A DNA stretch of 19,316 nt from CAYXVF01 sp964468125. GTDB taxonomy: Bacteria > Myxococcota > XYA12-FULL-58-9 > CAYXVF01. Both the position numbers and the translations under genes were made by a program. The stretch covers positions 1 through 19,316 of the forward strand of contig CAYXVF010000111.1 of assembly GCA_964468125.1 (NCBI GenBank), read 5' to 3'. Numbering within the stretch: position 1 is the first letter of the stretch; each line of letters opens with the position of its first letter. This document shows positions 1-7,712 of this stretch, in pieces. The notes beneath the pieces are model-generated. The model was not told where the DNA came from, did no database searches, and saw only the letters and a program-made list of their open reading frames with translations.

Positions 1-942
1 GTTCCACCGAAAACCGACGCCGTGGCCGAATCTGTGACCCGTCACCGGAGAGATCAGGAGCGTGAAATCGGCATCGCCGCCCGGCAGCGTGACCGCGGTG
101 TTCTCGTTCGTGCTGTACGAAACCGTCAATTGCACGTCACCGGTGAGCGTCGTCATGGGGGCGTCCCGGTCCTCGAGCCAGACCCGAATGTAGTCGTAGT
201 CGTCAAAACTCGACGAATAGACCACTTCGGGCTCCGTCGGATCGGAGAGCGTTCGAATCTCGTCTCTCTTGATGCTCAGGCGGTTGAAAGAAGACCCCGG
301 ACCCGTATTGAACAAGCCGCCGCAGTAGGAGGTTCCACGGGTGGTGATTTGCGCCCGGTAGACGACCTGACCGTCGGGGATTCCGCAGCTGTCGCCCCCG
401 AAGATCTGATCGTCGAGAGCGTTGCCACGGAGGTCGACCATCGCGATGGATTACGTGCCGGTGGATCCGGCGTAATCGCTGTTTGCGCTGATCGCGACCA
501 CGAGCTCGCCTTCGATGTTCGTGATCCGCCGACCGGGTGAGGTAGAGAATGGGCCGACCGGCGACGGATTGCCAAAGTCTCGGGTCTCGGCGCTGGGGGG
601 ATCGATAAAATCGGCGATCAACGTTTCGCTGGCAAAGAACGGGTTCCAGGCCAGGCGGTACTCGACCGAGCCTGGCACCACCGTTCGACCGTTTCCGTCG
701 CCTAGGATCGCCTCGTCGAAGGTCGCATAGAGCGCAAAGTCGTAGGCCGGGGCCGCGCTGTCGTAGGTCCCGATGGGCTTGTTGAAGCCTGTGCCCGCAG
801 CGAATGGGTGCGCTCGAACATCGAAAGCAATGCATTCAACCCGGCGGGAGGTCAGTCGAACGGCTACGAGTGCATGGGCACCGGAACCACTGCCTTCGTC
901 GTCGACAACGTGCTGATTCGGAAACCGGACGGCCAATGTCAA
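1..942 (-). pseudogene. Interrupted secreted beta-rich protein (3' end beyond window)
   Basis: Function not recognised. Read leftwards from about 942, one frame gives a plausible extracellular beta-rich protein with motifs such as YDFALYATFDEAIL and ISANSDYAGSTGT. It then meets TAA at 453-451. The same frame continues without another stop for 150 codons to the window edge, with good protein-like sequence (MVDLRGNALDDQIFGG, FDDYDYIRVWLEDRD) and paired cysteines (GDSCGIP, TSYCGG). The residues on both sides look like one domain series, so I read it as one gene split by a nonsense codon. The 5' end is also weak: the only start is TTG at 942, with no ribosome site and no signal peptide, and third-base GC is lower over the first 50 or so codons. 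It follows the PHP-like gene by about 50 bases. Alternatives are two genes (the second from ATG at 441) or a sequencing error. Confidence 0.5.
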
Positions 943-993
943 AATCGGTCGTGGCGGACTGATCTATTCTGGACATTGCCTTTCAGAGAAGCC

Positions 994-2175
994 CTAGGGC
1001 CGAACCGCGGAGACCGGGTCTTCGTCTGGGAGGAGGCGAATGCGATTGCTGTAGATCGCCGTGACCGCCCGTTTGCCCCAGAAGACGTTCGGTACGGAAA
1101 CGCGGACTTCGGCCCGGTAGGTGCCGGGTCTCGGGTCCCGGTAGCGCAGCTCTTCGCCAGTCACCCGCGCCACCTCCGAGCCGTTTCGAAGGAGAATGAG
1201 GGTGACTGGGTCGGGTTTCCCGGTGGGACCAAAGACGACGATCTCTGTGGCGGTGACCACCTGGTCGCCGGGACGGGCGGCCCAGGAGTCGCCGACCAAG
1301 GCGCCGAAGCGAAAGTAGGGGCGGGTGCCGAAGAGACCCGCCGCGCAGTAGAAGCGTCCTTCGGCGAGGCGACCGAGCAGCTGAGCGCCGTCGCTCGCGT
1401 CTGAGTCATCGTCGAGAGGCTCATCGAGAATGATCTGCCAGGTCCGAAGATTATCTTCGGGTTCGAGAAGGCCACGGTTGTCCGCGCCGCAAAACCCGAC
1501 GAAGGCTGGATCGCTCTCGGCGTCCCAGCGTTCGAGAGCGCGCTCGTTTCGCTGGTACACCTGGGCGAGGGCGAGCTCCGGGCGCAGCTCGTAGGCGATG
1601 AGCGAGGGTAGGCCGCCGATGAAGATCGGGCCGGCGGTCTCTCGCATGGCGCTCGAAAAGCTCACGATCTCGAGACCCCCGGCACCTTCCACGGGACCGT
1701 TCCAGGGTCGCTTGGGATCCGCTGGGTGCGAGAGCACAGGCACGCCCCCGATGCTCCGAATCGAGGCCAGCAGATCCAGGCGATTGCGTCGGCTCTCCTC
1801 GAGCACGCCTTCCGCACCCAGTTGCACGACCCGTCCAAAGGGCGTGTCGAGCTCGGCGGCGCTCAAGACGACGACGCTCCCGTGCTCTACAGGCCCTGCG
1901 AGTTGGTCATTCGCGTCCGTCAGCACCACGAAGTCGAGGCCCGCCGCTTCCGCTTTCGCCGCCCAGGCGCGCTCCGGGTGCGAGGTCTCTCGGCTTGCCG
2001 AGGTCGCCAGGTGATAAACGCCCACCGGCAATCGCGCGTCGCCTGCGGCGAGGAGTGGCAGCTCAACCGTCATCAAGCGGTCATAGGCGAGCCATGCGAG
2101 TCCGCCGACCACGAGAACCAAGAGCAGGCGAAGGGCGCGCCGTGGCCATGGGTTGTCTCCAGATCCGCCACTCAT
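994..2175 (-). CDS. Membrane-anchored PHP-like protein with degenerate metal site
   Basis: 393 residues. A short N-terminus with WPRR precedes one hydrophobic segment (about 14-31), predicting a type II inner-membrane anchor with the rest in the periplasm. Residues 52-95 follow the start of PHP phosphoesterase domains (a beta strand, HxH, a helix, then GLDFVVLTDHN). Here the first motif is H55-L-A57 and the second reads TDAND at 86-90, so three expected metal-binding histidines are gone, although LSHP is kept near 150. The last 110 residues look like a beta-sandwich. PHP proteins normally use two or three metals for phosphoester hydrolysis; catalysis seems unlikely here. The ATG is two bases after the msbA stop with no clear Shine-Dalgarno, which suggests translational coupling. 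The location suggests a role linked to the envelope or lipid A export, which is inference. Confidence 0.75.
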   Translation of the reverse strand: MSGGSGDNPWPRRALRLLLVLVVGGLAWLAYDRLMTVELPLLAAGDARLPVGVYHLATSASRETSHPERAWAAKAEAAGLDFVVLTDANDQLAGPVEHGSVVVLSAAELDTPFGRVVQLGAEGVLEESRRNRLDLLASIRSIGGVPVLSHPADPKRPWNGPVEGAGGLEIVSFSSAMRETAGPIFIGGLPSLIAYELRPELALAQVYQRNERALERWDAESDPAFVGFCGADNRGLLEPEDNLRTWQIILDEPLDDDSDASDGAQLLGRLAEGRFYCAAGLFGTRPYFRFGALVGDSWAARPGDQVVTATEIVVFGPTGKPDPVTLILLRNGSEVARVTGEELRYRDPRPGTYRAEVRVSVPNVFWGKRAVTAIYSNRIRLLPDEDPVSAVRP

Positions 2176-2177
2176 CG

Positions 2178-4025
2178 TCAGTGCACGGCGGGTTCAGTAG
2201 GGGGCGCCTGGTCTTCGTCGAATTGCATGGCGTGAAGCTTGGCGTAGGCGCCGCCGCGCTCGATGAGCTCCGCATGGGAGCCCTGTTCGAGGATCTCACC
2301 ATCCCCGAGAACTACGATCGCATCCGCATTGCGAATCGTGGAGAGGCGATGCGCGATGACCACGCTCGTTCGCTCCTCCATGAACGCGTCGAGGTTCTCT
2401 TGCACCTTGCGCTCGACTTCCGCATCGAGGGCACTCGTGGCTTCATCGAGAATGAGCACCGGGGTGTTGCGGAGAATCGCCCTCGCGATCGCCAAGCGCT
2501 GCCGCTGCCCGCCGCTCAGGGTCACTCCCCGTTCACCAATGACCGTGTTGTAGCCTCGGGGAAGCCGCTCGATGAACTCGTCGGCGTGGGCGGCGATCGC
2601 CGCTGCGGTGACATCGTCGTTCGAGGCATCGGGACTGCCGTAGCGAATGTTGTCGAGGACGGACGCGTTGAAGAGGAACGTGTCCTGGCTGACGACGCTG
2701 ATCTGCGAGCGCAGCGAGGCGAGCGTCACGTTTCTCACGTCGTGCCCGTCGATCCGAATCGCTCCTTCTGTCACGTCGTAGAAGCGAGGCAGGAGCTGGG
2801 CGAGCGTACTCTTGCCACAGCCGGTGGCTCCGACCAGGGCAACCGTGCTGCCTACGGGAATCCGCAGGTCGACCCCGCGCAGGACCGACGCATCGGGCCG
2901 GTAGTGGAAGTGCACGCCCTCGAGCTCGATCGCTTGGTGGAGGGGGCCGAGCTCGACGGCATTTGGGGCGTCCATTATCTCAGGCTCCGCGTCGATCACC
3001 TCGAAGATTCGCTCTGCGGCGGAGGCGCCAGCGGCGAGGTAGTCGCTCGTGTTGCCGAGCTTCTTGAGCGGATCGTACATCATCACGATGGCGACAAAGA
3101 AGCTGATGAACTCGGCCGGGTCTACGCCCCGGTTCTGAACTTGAAACCCGAGGAAGCCGATCAGCCCCGCCACGGCGAGCATGCCGAGGGCTTCCATCGT
3201 GGGACTGCGAACGGCGCGAATGAAGTAGGCGCGTACCATCTGCGAGAAGTAACGCTTTGCGGCGGATGCGAGACGCGCCTCTTCCTTAGCCTCCGTGCCA
3301 AACGCCTGAACGACCCGAACTCCCGCGAGCGCTTCGTAGGCCACCGCGTTGATCTCGCCTTGCGCGTTCTGGCTGCGCTTTGCGACGCTCTTGAGCCACT
3401 TCGCGAAGCGGACCAGCGGGACAACAGCCAGTGGCACGGTTATGAATGTAAAGAGAGCGAGGGTGGGCGTCGTGATGAAGCAGAAGGCCAAGAGCGCGAT
3501 CACGCCGAGGCTGTCGCGCAGAAGCGGCGCGGCCCCGTGAAACACTGCCTGCTCTACGATGTTTGCGTCATTGGTGAGTCGGCTCAGGAGATCGCCGTGC
3601 GCGCGCGTGTCGTAGAACCGCGGACTGAGACGCATGAGGGAATGAAAGGCGTCGCGCCGCAGTGAGACGAGGATCGACTGCGCGATTCGCCCTAGAAGGT
3701 AGAACTGCCCAGTCTGCGCGATACCTTTGGCGAGCGCGGTCACGATGAGAAGCGCGGGCAAGAAGAGCACAGAGCGAGAGGGATCGGCGGTCTCGAGCGC
3801 TGCGATCCAGGCACCCGGCAGGAGCTGCCAGAGGGTTCGTAGCTCGCCGTCCGTCCCGTAGAGTACGTCTTTGACATCGCCCGAGAACATGAACTCGAGC
3901 CCGGGGCCGGCGAGAAAGGCGTAGAACGCGCTCGTCGCGGCAAGGACGACCATGAACGCCCAGGCGCCGGCGAGACCACCGAGATGGTGTCTGAGGTAGC
4001 CAGCGAGGCGTTTGAGAGGGCTCAT
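2178..4025 (-). CDS. msbA: Lipid A export ABC transporter, ATP-binding/permease protein MsbA
   Basis: 615 residues, a full half-transporter of family length. The N-terminal region holds about six membrane segments (residues 20-320), with coupling-helix-like sequence FYDTRAHGDLLSRLTND. The nucleotide-binding domain follows, with Walker A GATGCGKST near 400, Q-loop SVVSQDTFLF, signature LSGGQRQRL near 505, Walker B VLILDEATSALD near 525 and H-loop VIAHRLST near 557. Homodimers of this family flip lipid A-core across the inner membrane using ATP. I chose ATG at 4025-4023 because it begins MSPLKRLAGYLRHH and its ATG overlaps the upstream TGA (ATGA); the frame stays open to 4250, but that extension does not resemble the family. 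The position after lpxB and a sugar transferase supports lipid A/LPS flipping over a drug exporter, though exact substrate cannot be read from sequence. Confidence 0.92.
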   Translation of the reverse strand: MSPLKRLAGYLRHHLGGLAGAWAFMVVLAATSAFYAFLAGPGLEFMFSGDVKDVLYGTDGELRTLWQLLPGAWIAALETADPSRSVLFLPALLIVTALAKGIAQTGQFYLLGRIAQSILVSLRRDAFHSLMRLSPRFYDTRAHGDLLSRLTNDANIVEQAVFHGAAPLLRDSLGVIALLAFCFITTPTLALFTFITVPLAVVPLVRFAKWLKSVAKRSQNAQGEINAVAYEALAGVRVVQAFGTEAKEEARLASAAKRYFSQMVRAYFIRAVRSPTMEALGMLAVAGLIGFLGFQVQNRGVDPAEFISFFVAIVMMYDPLKKLGNTSDYLAAGASAAERIFEVIDAEPEIMDAPNAVELGPLHQAIELEGVHFHYRPDASVLRGVDLRIPVGSTVALVGATGCGKSTLAQLLPRFYDVTEGAIRIDGHDVRNVTLASLRSQISVVSQDTFLFNASVLDNIRYGSPDASNDDVTAAAIAAHADEFIERLPRGYNTVIGERGVTLSGGQRQRLAIARAILRNTPVLILDEATSALDAEVERKVQENLDAFMEERTSVVIAHRLSTIRNADAIVVLGDGEILEQGSHAELIERGGAYAKLHAMQFDEDQAPPTEPAVH

Positions 4026-4783
4026 GATCGGATCTCGAGTCGGAAGCGCGGCACGCGCAGGATCGCCTCCCACACGATGGCGCGCGACATCTTGGACACT
4101 CCCTGGTCGCGTTCCACGAACGTGATTGGAGTCTCCACTACTCGAAAACCCTTTTGCAACGCCCGATAGGTCATCTCGATCTGAAATGCGTAGCCGCTCG
4201 TGCCCACCGCATCGAGGTCGAGCGCCTCGAGCACCTCCCGTCGAAAACACTTGTAGCCGCCGGTGAGGTCCCGAATCGGGACGCCAAGGAGCATGCGGGC
4301 GTAGAGCGAGCCGCCTCGGGAGAGGATTTTGCGGTGGAGCGGCCAGTTCTCGACGCCGCCTCCCGGCACCCAGCGCGAGCCGAGGGCCAGGTCGTACTCG
4401 TCCGTCAGGCGCAGAAGCTCCGGCAGGGCGGAGGTGGGGTGGCTGAAATCCGCGTCCATTTCGAGCACCTTGGCGTAGCCAGCGTTCAGGGAGCGCCGAA
4501 AGCCATCGAGATAAGCGCGACCAAGACCTTGTTTGCCCGGTCGATGCGTGACCCGAACCCGGGGGTTCGATTCGGCCAGCTCATCGGCGACGACCCCCGT
4601 CCCGTCGGGAGAATTGTCGTCGAGGATCCAGACGTCGACCGGTGCCGCATCGAGGATCGCGGGGACGATGCGGGCGAGGTTTTCGATCTCGTTGTAGGTC
4701 GGCAGCAAGACGACCGCTTCTGACACCGGCGTCTTCGACGCAGTCTTCTCGCGACTGTCGCTCGCGGGTCCGCTTTCGCTCAC
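4022..4783 (-). CDS. Polyprenyl-phosphate glycosyltransferase (DPM1-like, GT2)
   Basis: 253 residues, a soluble family 2 glycosyltransferase of the dolichol-phosphate mannose synthase type. Visible motifs: VVLLPTYNEIENL (strand 1), LDDNSPDGT, the DxD-type MDADFSHP, and the family block GSRWVPGGGVENWPLHRK followed by DLTGGYKCFRREVL. There is no C-terminal membrane domain, as in short DPM1 forms. Such enzymes move mannose or another hexose from a nucleotide sugar to polyprenyl phosphate on the cytoplasmic face, giving a lipid-linked donor. GTG at 4783-4781 is chosen because AAAGGAATGG lies just upstream, overlapping the end of lpxB; the gap to the lpxB stop is 13 bases. The first 20 residues are polar and poorly conserved-looking. 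Its site between lpxB and msbA suggests a sugar for lipid A, core or glycoprotein decoration; the sugar is unknown. Confidence 0.9.
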   Translation of the reverse strand: MSESGPASDSREKTASKTPVSEAVVLLPTYNEIENLARIVPAILDAAPVDVWILDDNSPDGTGVVADELAESNPRVRVTHRPGKQGLGRAYLDGFRRSLNAGYAKVLEMDADFSHPTSALPELLRLTDEYDLALGSRWVPGGGVENWPLHRKILSRGGSLYARMLLGVPIRDLTGGYKCFRREVLEALDLDAVGTSGYAFQIEMTYRALQKGFRVVETPITFVERDQGVSKMSRAIVWEAILRVPRFRLEIRS

Positions 4784-4796
4784 GATTCCATTCCTT

Positions 4797-5975
4797 TCAG
4801 CTCGCCGCTCCTCGCGGCTCTCCGGCGGTCAGCTGGCGCTCCGGCCCGATGTATCCAGAAACCACCTCGGCCACCCGTGCCGCTCCTTTGCCGCGGCCCA
4901 TCCGGTCGCGGATCTCCGAGAGCTCTCGGACGAGCGCGTCTCGCCGGTCGCGGTTGTCGAAGAGCTCGACGACCGAGTCGTAAACGTTGCGCGGGGTGAA
5001 ACTATTCTGGATGAGCTCGGGTACGAGCGCCCGACCGGCGATCAGATTGATCATCGCGATGTGCGCGACTTTTATCATGCGACGCAGGATTTGGTAGGTG
5101 AGCCAGGAGACGCGATAGACCACCACGATGGGCTTAGCGAGCAGCGCCGCTTGCAGGCTTGCGGTTCCGGAGCAGACCACCGCGGCGTCGGCTGCTGCTA
5201 GCACGTCCGTGGCGCGACCCTCGACGAGGCGCACCTTGCCGCCGTGTGCGTGGACGATCGGATCGATGAGCTCCCGGGGAATCGTGCTCGCCACGGGCAC
5301 GACGACCTCGAGGCTCGGGTAGCGCTCGCGCAGCAAGCGCGTGCTCTCGAGCATGATCGGAAGGTGCCGCGTCACTTCCTTGCGGCGACTCCCGGGCAGC
5401 AACGCCAAGACCGGGCCCTCGGAGAGCGGCAAGCCGAGCGAAATGCGCGCTTCATCTTTTTGCGGCGCGTCGGCGAGCTCCTCCACCAATGGGTGGCCGA
5501 CGAACTCAGCGTCCACGCCGTGCTGCGCATAGAACTCCTCTTCAAAGGGGAGGATCACCAGCATCCGGTCGACGAGCTTCCGGATCGTATTCACCCTGCC
5601 CTGACGCCAAGCCCAGACCTGAGGCGAGATGAAGTAGATCACGGGAATGCCTCGCGCCTTGAGCTTCTTTGCGAGGCGCAGATTGAAGTCCGGGTGATCG
5701 ATCAGCACCGCCGCATCCGGCCGGTGGCGGTCGACGGCATCGAGGAGGCGGTTTCGGATCCGAATGATCCGAGGGAGGGCGAAGAGCACCTCCGTGAGGC
5801 CGGCAACGGCCATGTCCTCGGCCGGGGCGACGATCTCCATGCCGACCTCGCGCATTTCGGCGCCGCCCACCCCGAAGATGTGAAGATCCGGATGGCGTTC
5901 ACGCAGCGAGCGCATGACGCGGGCGCCATGCCCGTCCGCGGACGCTTCTCCACCGATGATCAAGAGCGAGCTCAC
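4797..5975 (-). CDS. lpxB: Lipid-A-disaccharide synthase LpxB
   Basis: 392 residues, normal length. The enzyme joins lipid X to UDP-2,3-diacylglucosamine to form the beta-1,6 disaccharide of lipid A at the inner face of the cytoplasmic membrane. Diagnostic blocks are all present: IIGGEASADGHGARVM at the N-terminus, VGGAEM, IDHPDFNLRLAKKLK, YFISPQVWAWRQGRV, LLPGSRRKEVTRHLP, SGTASLQAALL and VVVYRVSWLTY. GTG at 5975-5973 is the first start in the conserved region, with AAGG about ten bases before it. It appears to be the first gene of a minus-strand operon (lpxB, DPM1-like transferase, msbA, PHP-like), divergent from ftsY across 85 bases. The usual partners lpxA, lpxD and fabZ are not beside it. 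Confidence 0.96.
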   Translation of the reverse strand: MSSLLIIGGEASADGHGARVMRSLRERHPDLHIFGVGGAEMREVGMEIVAPAEDMAVAGLTEVLFALPRIIRIRNRLLDAVDRHRPDAAVLIDHPDFNLRLAKKLKARGIPVIYFISPQVWAWRQGRVNTIRKLVDRMLVILPFEEEFYAQHGVDAEFVGHPLVEELADAPQKDEARISLGLPLSEGPVLALLPGSRRKEVTRHLPIMLESTRLLRERYPSLEVVVPVASTIPRELIDPIVHAHGGKVRLVEGRATDVLAAADAAVVCSGTASLQAALLAKPIVVVYRVSWLTYQILRRMIKVAHIAMINLIAGRALVPELIQNSFTPRNVYDSVVELFDNRDRRDALVRELSEIRDRMGRGKGAARVAEVVSGYIGPERQLTAGEPRGAAS

Positions 5976-6024
5976 GGCGGGGGCCTTAGCACACCGTCAC
6001 CCCAATAGGCCATGGCGCTGCGCG

Positions 6025-6054
6025 TTGACATCTGTGGCTCCAGGGGCCTAGAGG
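6025..6054 (+). promoter_or_regulatory. Candidate ftsY promoter, possibly leaderless
   Basis: A perfect TTGACA (6025-6030) is followed after 18 bases by TAGAGG (6049-6054), a weak -10 match. If used, transcription would start near 6061, which is the A of the ftsY ATG, so the mRNA would have little or no leader. An AGAGGG also lies just before the ATG and could instead act as a ribosome site. The element is in the 85-base divergent gap between lpxB and ftsY. The match is by eye only, and the -10 is poor. Confidence 0.3.
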
Positions 6055-6060
6055 GCTCGC

Positions 6061-7368
6061 ATGTCGAGCGAAGTCATGGCGGCTCTCCTTCTCGGGGGCA
6101 TCGGACTCCTGATCGTGGTTTTCTTCGTCTTTGCGCTGCGCAAGGCGCGGGCCCGCCGCATGGCGGAGCTCGAGGAGCCGGCGGCGCTGCGGGAACGCGA
6201 AGAGCGGCCCGAGCCTATCTCGTCACCTGACGTTGCTGAGCGCACGGCCGGAGAGCCTGCGTCCGCTGCAGCGCCCGGTGCCGCGCCAGAGCCTGCGTTG
6301 GCGGTCGAACCAGCGGACCTCGCGCCCGAAGCCCCCGAGGTTGCGGAAGCTCCGGAGGCGGCGGAGGAAGTCCGAGAAGAGGAACCAGCCGACGAAGTCG
6401 CTGCGCCCACGGCACCTGTCGCAGTGCGCGACGCCGATGAGAGCGAAAATCGCGAGGCCATGGCGCGTGGGCTCACCAAGACCCGCGAGTCGTTCCTGGG
6501 CAAGCTCAACGCCCTCTTCAGCGGCGGCAAAAAGGTCGACGGCGCCGTGCTCGACGAGCTTGAAGAAGTGCTCTTGACCGCGGATGTGGGCGTATCTTTG
6601 ACGATGGAGCTCATCGACCAGCTCCGCGACGAGCTCTCCAAAGGCAAGCTCGATTCCGCCGAGGCGGTTCGCGATTCCTTGCGAGCGAAAATGACCGAAG
6701 TCGTGGCGGGGCAGGGGGGGCGTGACGACCCGCTCGCACTCGGGCAGAAGAAGCCGCGCGTGCTGCTCTTTGTAGGCGTCAACGGCGTTGGCAAGACTAC
6801 GACCATCGGCAAGATCGCGGCCAAACTGAGCTCGTTGGGCCATTCAGTGGTCATGGCCGCAGGCGATACGTTTCGCGCGGCGGCCGCAGAACAGCTTTCG
6901 ATCTGGGCGGAGCGGAGCGGTGCGAGGCTGATTCGGGGCGATGAGGGTGCGGATCCGGCGAGCGTGATCTTTAACGCGATCAAGCACGCGCAGGAGACCG
7001 GCGTGGACTACGTACTCGCCGACACGGCGGGTCGGCTCCACACGAAGTCCGAGCTGATGGACGAGATCAAGAAGGTGAAACGCGCAGCGAGCAAGGCGCG
7101 CGACGGTGCTCCAGATGGAACCTGGCTCGTCGTCGACGCGACCACCGGTCAAAATGGCCTGCAGCAGGCCAACGAGTTCAACAAAGCCCTCGAGCTGTCG
7201 GGCGTGGTGCTGACCAAGCTCGACGGGACCGCCAAAGGTGGCGTCGTGGTCGCGATCGCTAGCGCGCTCGGTATACCGGTTCAATTCGTCGGTGTGGGTG
7301 AGAAGGCCACGGACCTGCGCCCCTTCGACCCGAAGCAGTTCATTGACGCGCTCTTTGACGCGGCGTGA
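6061..7368 (+). CDS. ftsY: Signal recognition particle receptor FtsY
   Basis: 435 residues. FtsY is the SRP receptor GTPase that docks ribosome-SRP complexes at the membrane for co-translational insertion. Domains in order: one N-terminal membrane segment (about 7-26), a basic patch KARARR, an Ala/Pro/Glu-rich acidic linker (about 32-135, the A domain), the helical N domain (about 140-225) and the G domain. GTPase motifs: G1 GVNGVGKTTTIGKIA near 239, GDTFRAAAAEQL near 268, DTAGR near 321, TKLDGTAKGG near 385 and the closing GVGEKATDLRPFDP. The N-terminal transmembrane helix resembles that of myxobacterial and actinobacterial FtsY; E. coli FtsY lacks it. ATG at 6061 is chosen since it immediately precedes this helix. 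It heads the run ftsY-zapA-hldA-hldC. Confidence 0.97.
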   Translation: MSSEVMAALLLGGIGLLIVVFFVFALRKARARRMAELEEPAALREREERPEPISSPDVAERTAGEPASAAAPGAAPEPALAVEPADLAPEAPEVAEAPEAAEEVREEEPADEVAAPTAPVAVRDADESENREAMARGLTKTRESFLGKLNALFSGGKKVDGAVLDELEEVLLTADVGVSLTMELIDQLRDELSKGKLDSAEAVRDSLRAKMTEVVAGQGGRDDPLALGQKKPRVLLFVGVNGVGKTTTIGKIAAKLSSLGHSVVMAAGDTFRAAAAEQLSIWAERSGARLIRGDEGADPASVIFNAIKHAQETGVDYVLADTAGRLHTKSELMDEIKKVKRAASKARDGAPDGTWLVVDATTGQNGLQQANEFNKALELSGVVLTKLDGTAKGGVVVAIASALGIPVQFVGVGEKATDLRPFDPKQFIDALFDAA

Positions 7369-7430
7369 ATGTCGGCGCTTCGCGTGAGCGACCGATTTGT
7401 TTGCGCCGTGCTTTTTGGTACACCGCGGAC

Positions 7431-7712
7431 ATGAGCGAGAAGGAGTCCGCGTCGGTGGAGGTCGTCATCCTCGGCCAGCGCATGGTGTTGAAATCGAATG
7501 ACGACCCGAAGCACCTCGAACGGGTGGCGTCGTTCGTGAAGCGCAAGGTCGACGAGCTATCGGCCCAGAGCACGGCGCCGGTTCAGAAGCTCGCATTGCT
7601 CACCGCTCTGAACCTTGCCGACGATTACCTTCGCGCCGTCGACGCCTCGCGGGAGTTCAAGCGCCAGGTGGCGGCGAAGTCCAAAGCGCTCCTGCACGAG
7701 CTCGACGGATGA
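7431..7712 (+). CDS. zapA: Cell division protein ZapA
   Basis: 93 residues, the usual size. ZapA binds FtsZ and cross-links protofilaments in the Z ring. The N-terminal beta hairpin reads VEVVILGQRMVLKSNDDP, followed by the helix HLERVASFVKRKVDEL and a second helix LALLTALNLADDYLRA, matching the family closely. The C-terminus is a predicted coiled coil rich in charged residues. The frame is open from the end of ftsY (7365), but ATG at 7431 gives the conserved start MSEKE and normal length; there is no strong Shine-Dalgarno. The gap after ftsY is 62 bases, and the stop overlaps the next gene by four bases (ATGA). In many proteobacteria zapA is followed by 6S RNA; no space for it exists here. 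Confidence 0.92.
   Translation: MSEKESASVEVVILGQRMVLKSNDDPKHLERVASFVKRKVDELSAQSTAPVQKLALLTALNLADDYLRAVDASREFKRQVAAKSKALLHELDG

Noticed and set aside
203..835. Second minus-strand open frame at the left end
   Set aside because: Arg-rich shadow of the frame that gives protein-like sequence on both sides of 451-453.
991..1000. Perfect palindrome GCCCTAGGGC over the PHP-like gene stop
   Set aside because: Stem is short with no loop and no T-tract, so it is not a credible terminator.
1995..3665. Plus-strand open frame of 556 codons opposite msbA
   Set aside because: It is fully antisense to a gene with complete ABC motifs; its product is Arg/Glu/His-rich with no domain, as expected for GC-rich shadow frames.
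4026..4250. 75-codon N-terminal extension of msbA
   Set aside because: It lies inside the glycosyltransferase gene and lacks family similarity; the ATGA start at 4025 is better.
6048..6983. Minus-strand open frame of 311 codons opposite ftsY
   Set aside because: Low-complexity Ser/Ala/Arg product mirroring the A/P/E-rich FtsY linker; no motif.
7397..7424. Possible zapA promoter (TTGTTT ... TACACC)
   Set aside because: Both hexamers match poorly and spacing is 16; close spacing to ftsY fits an operon.
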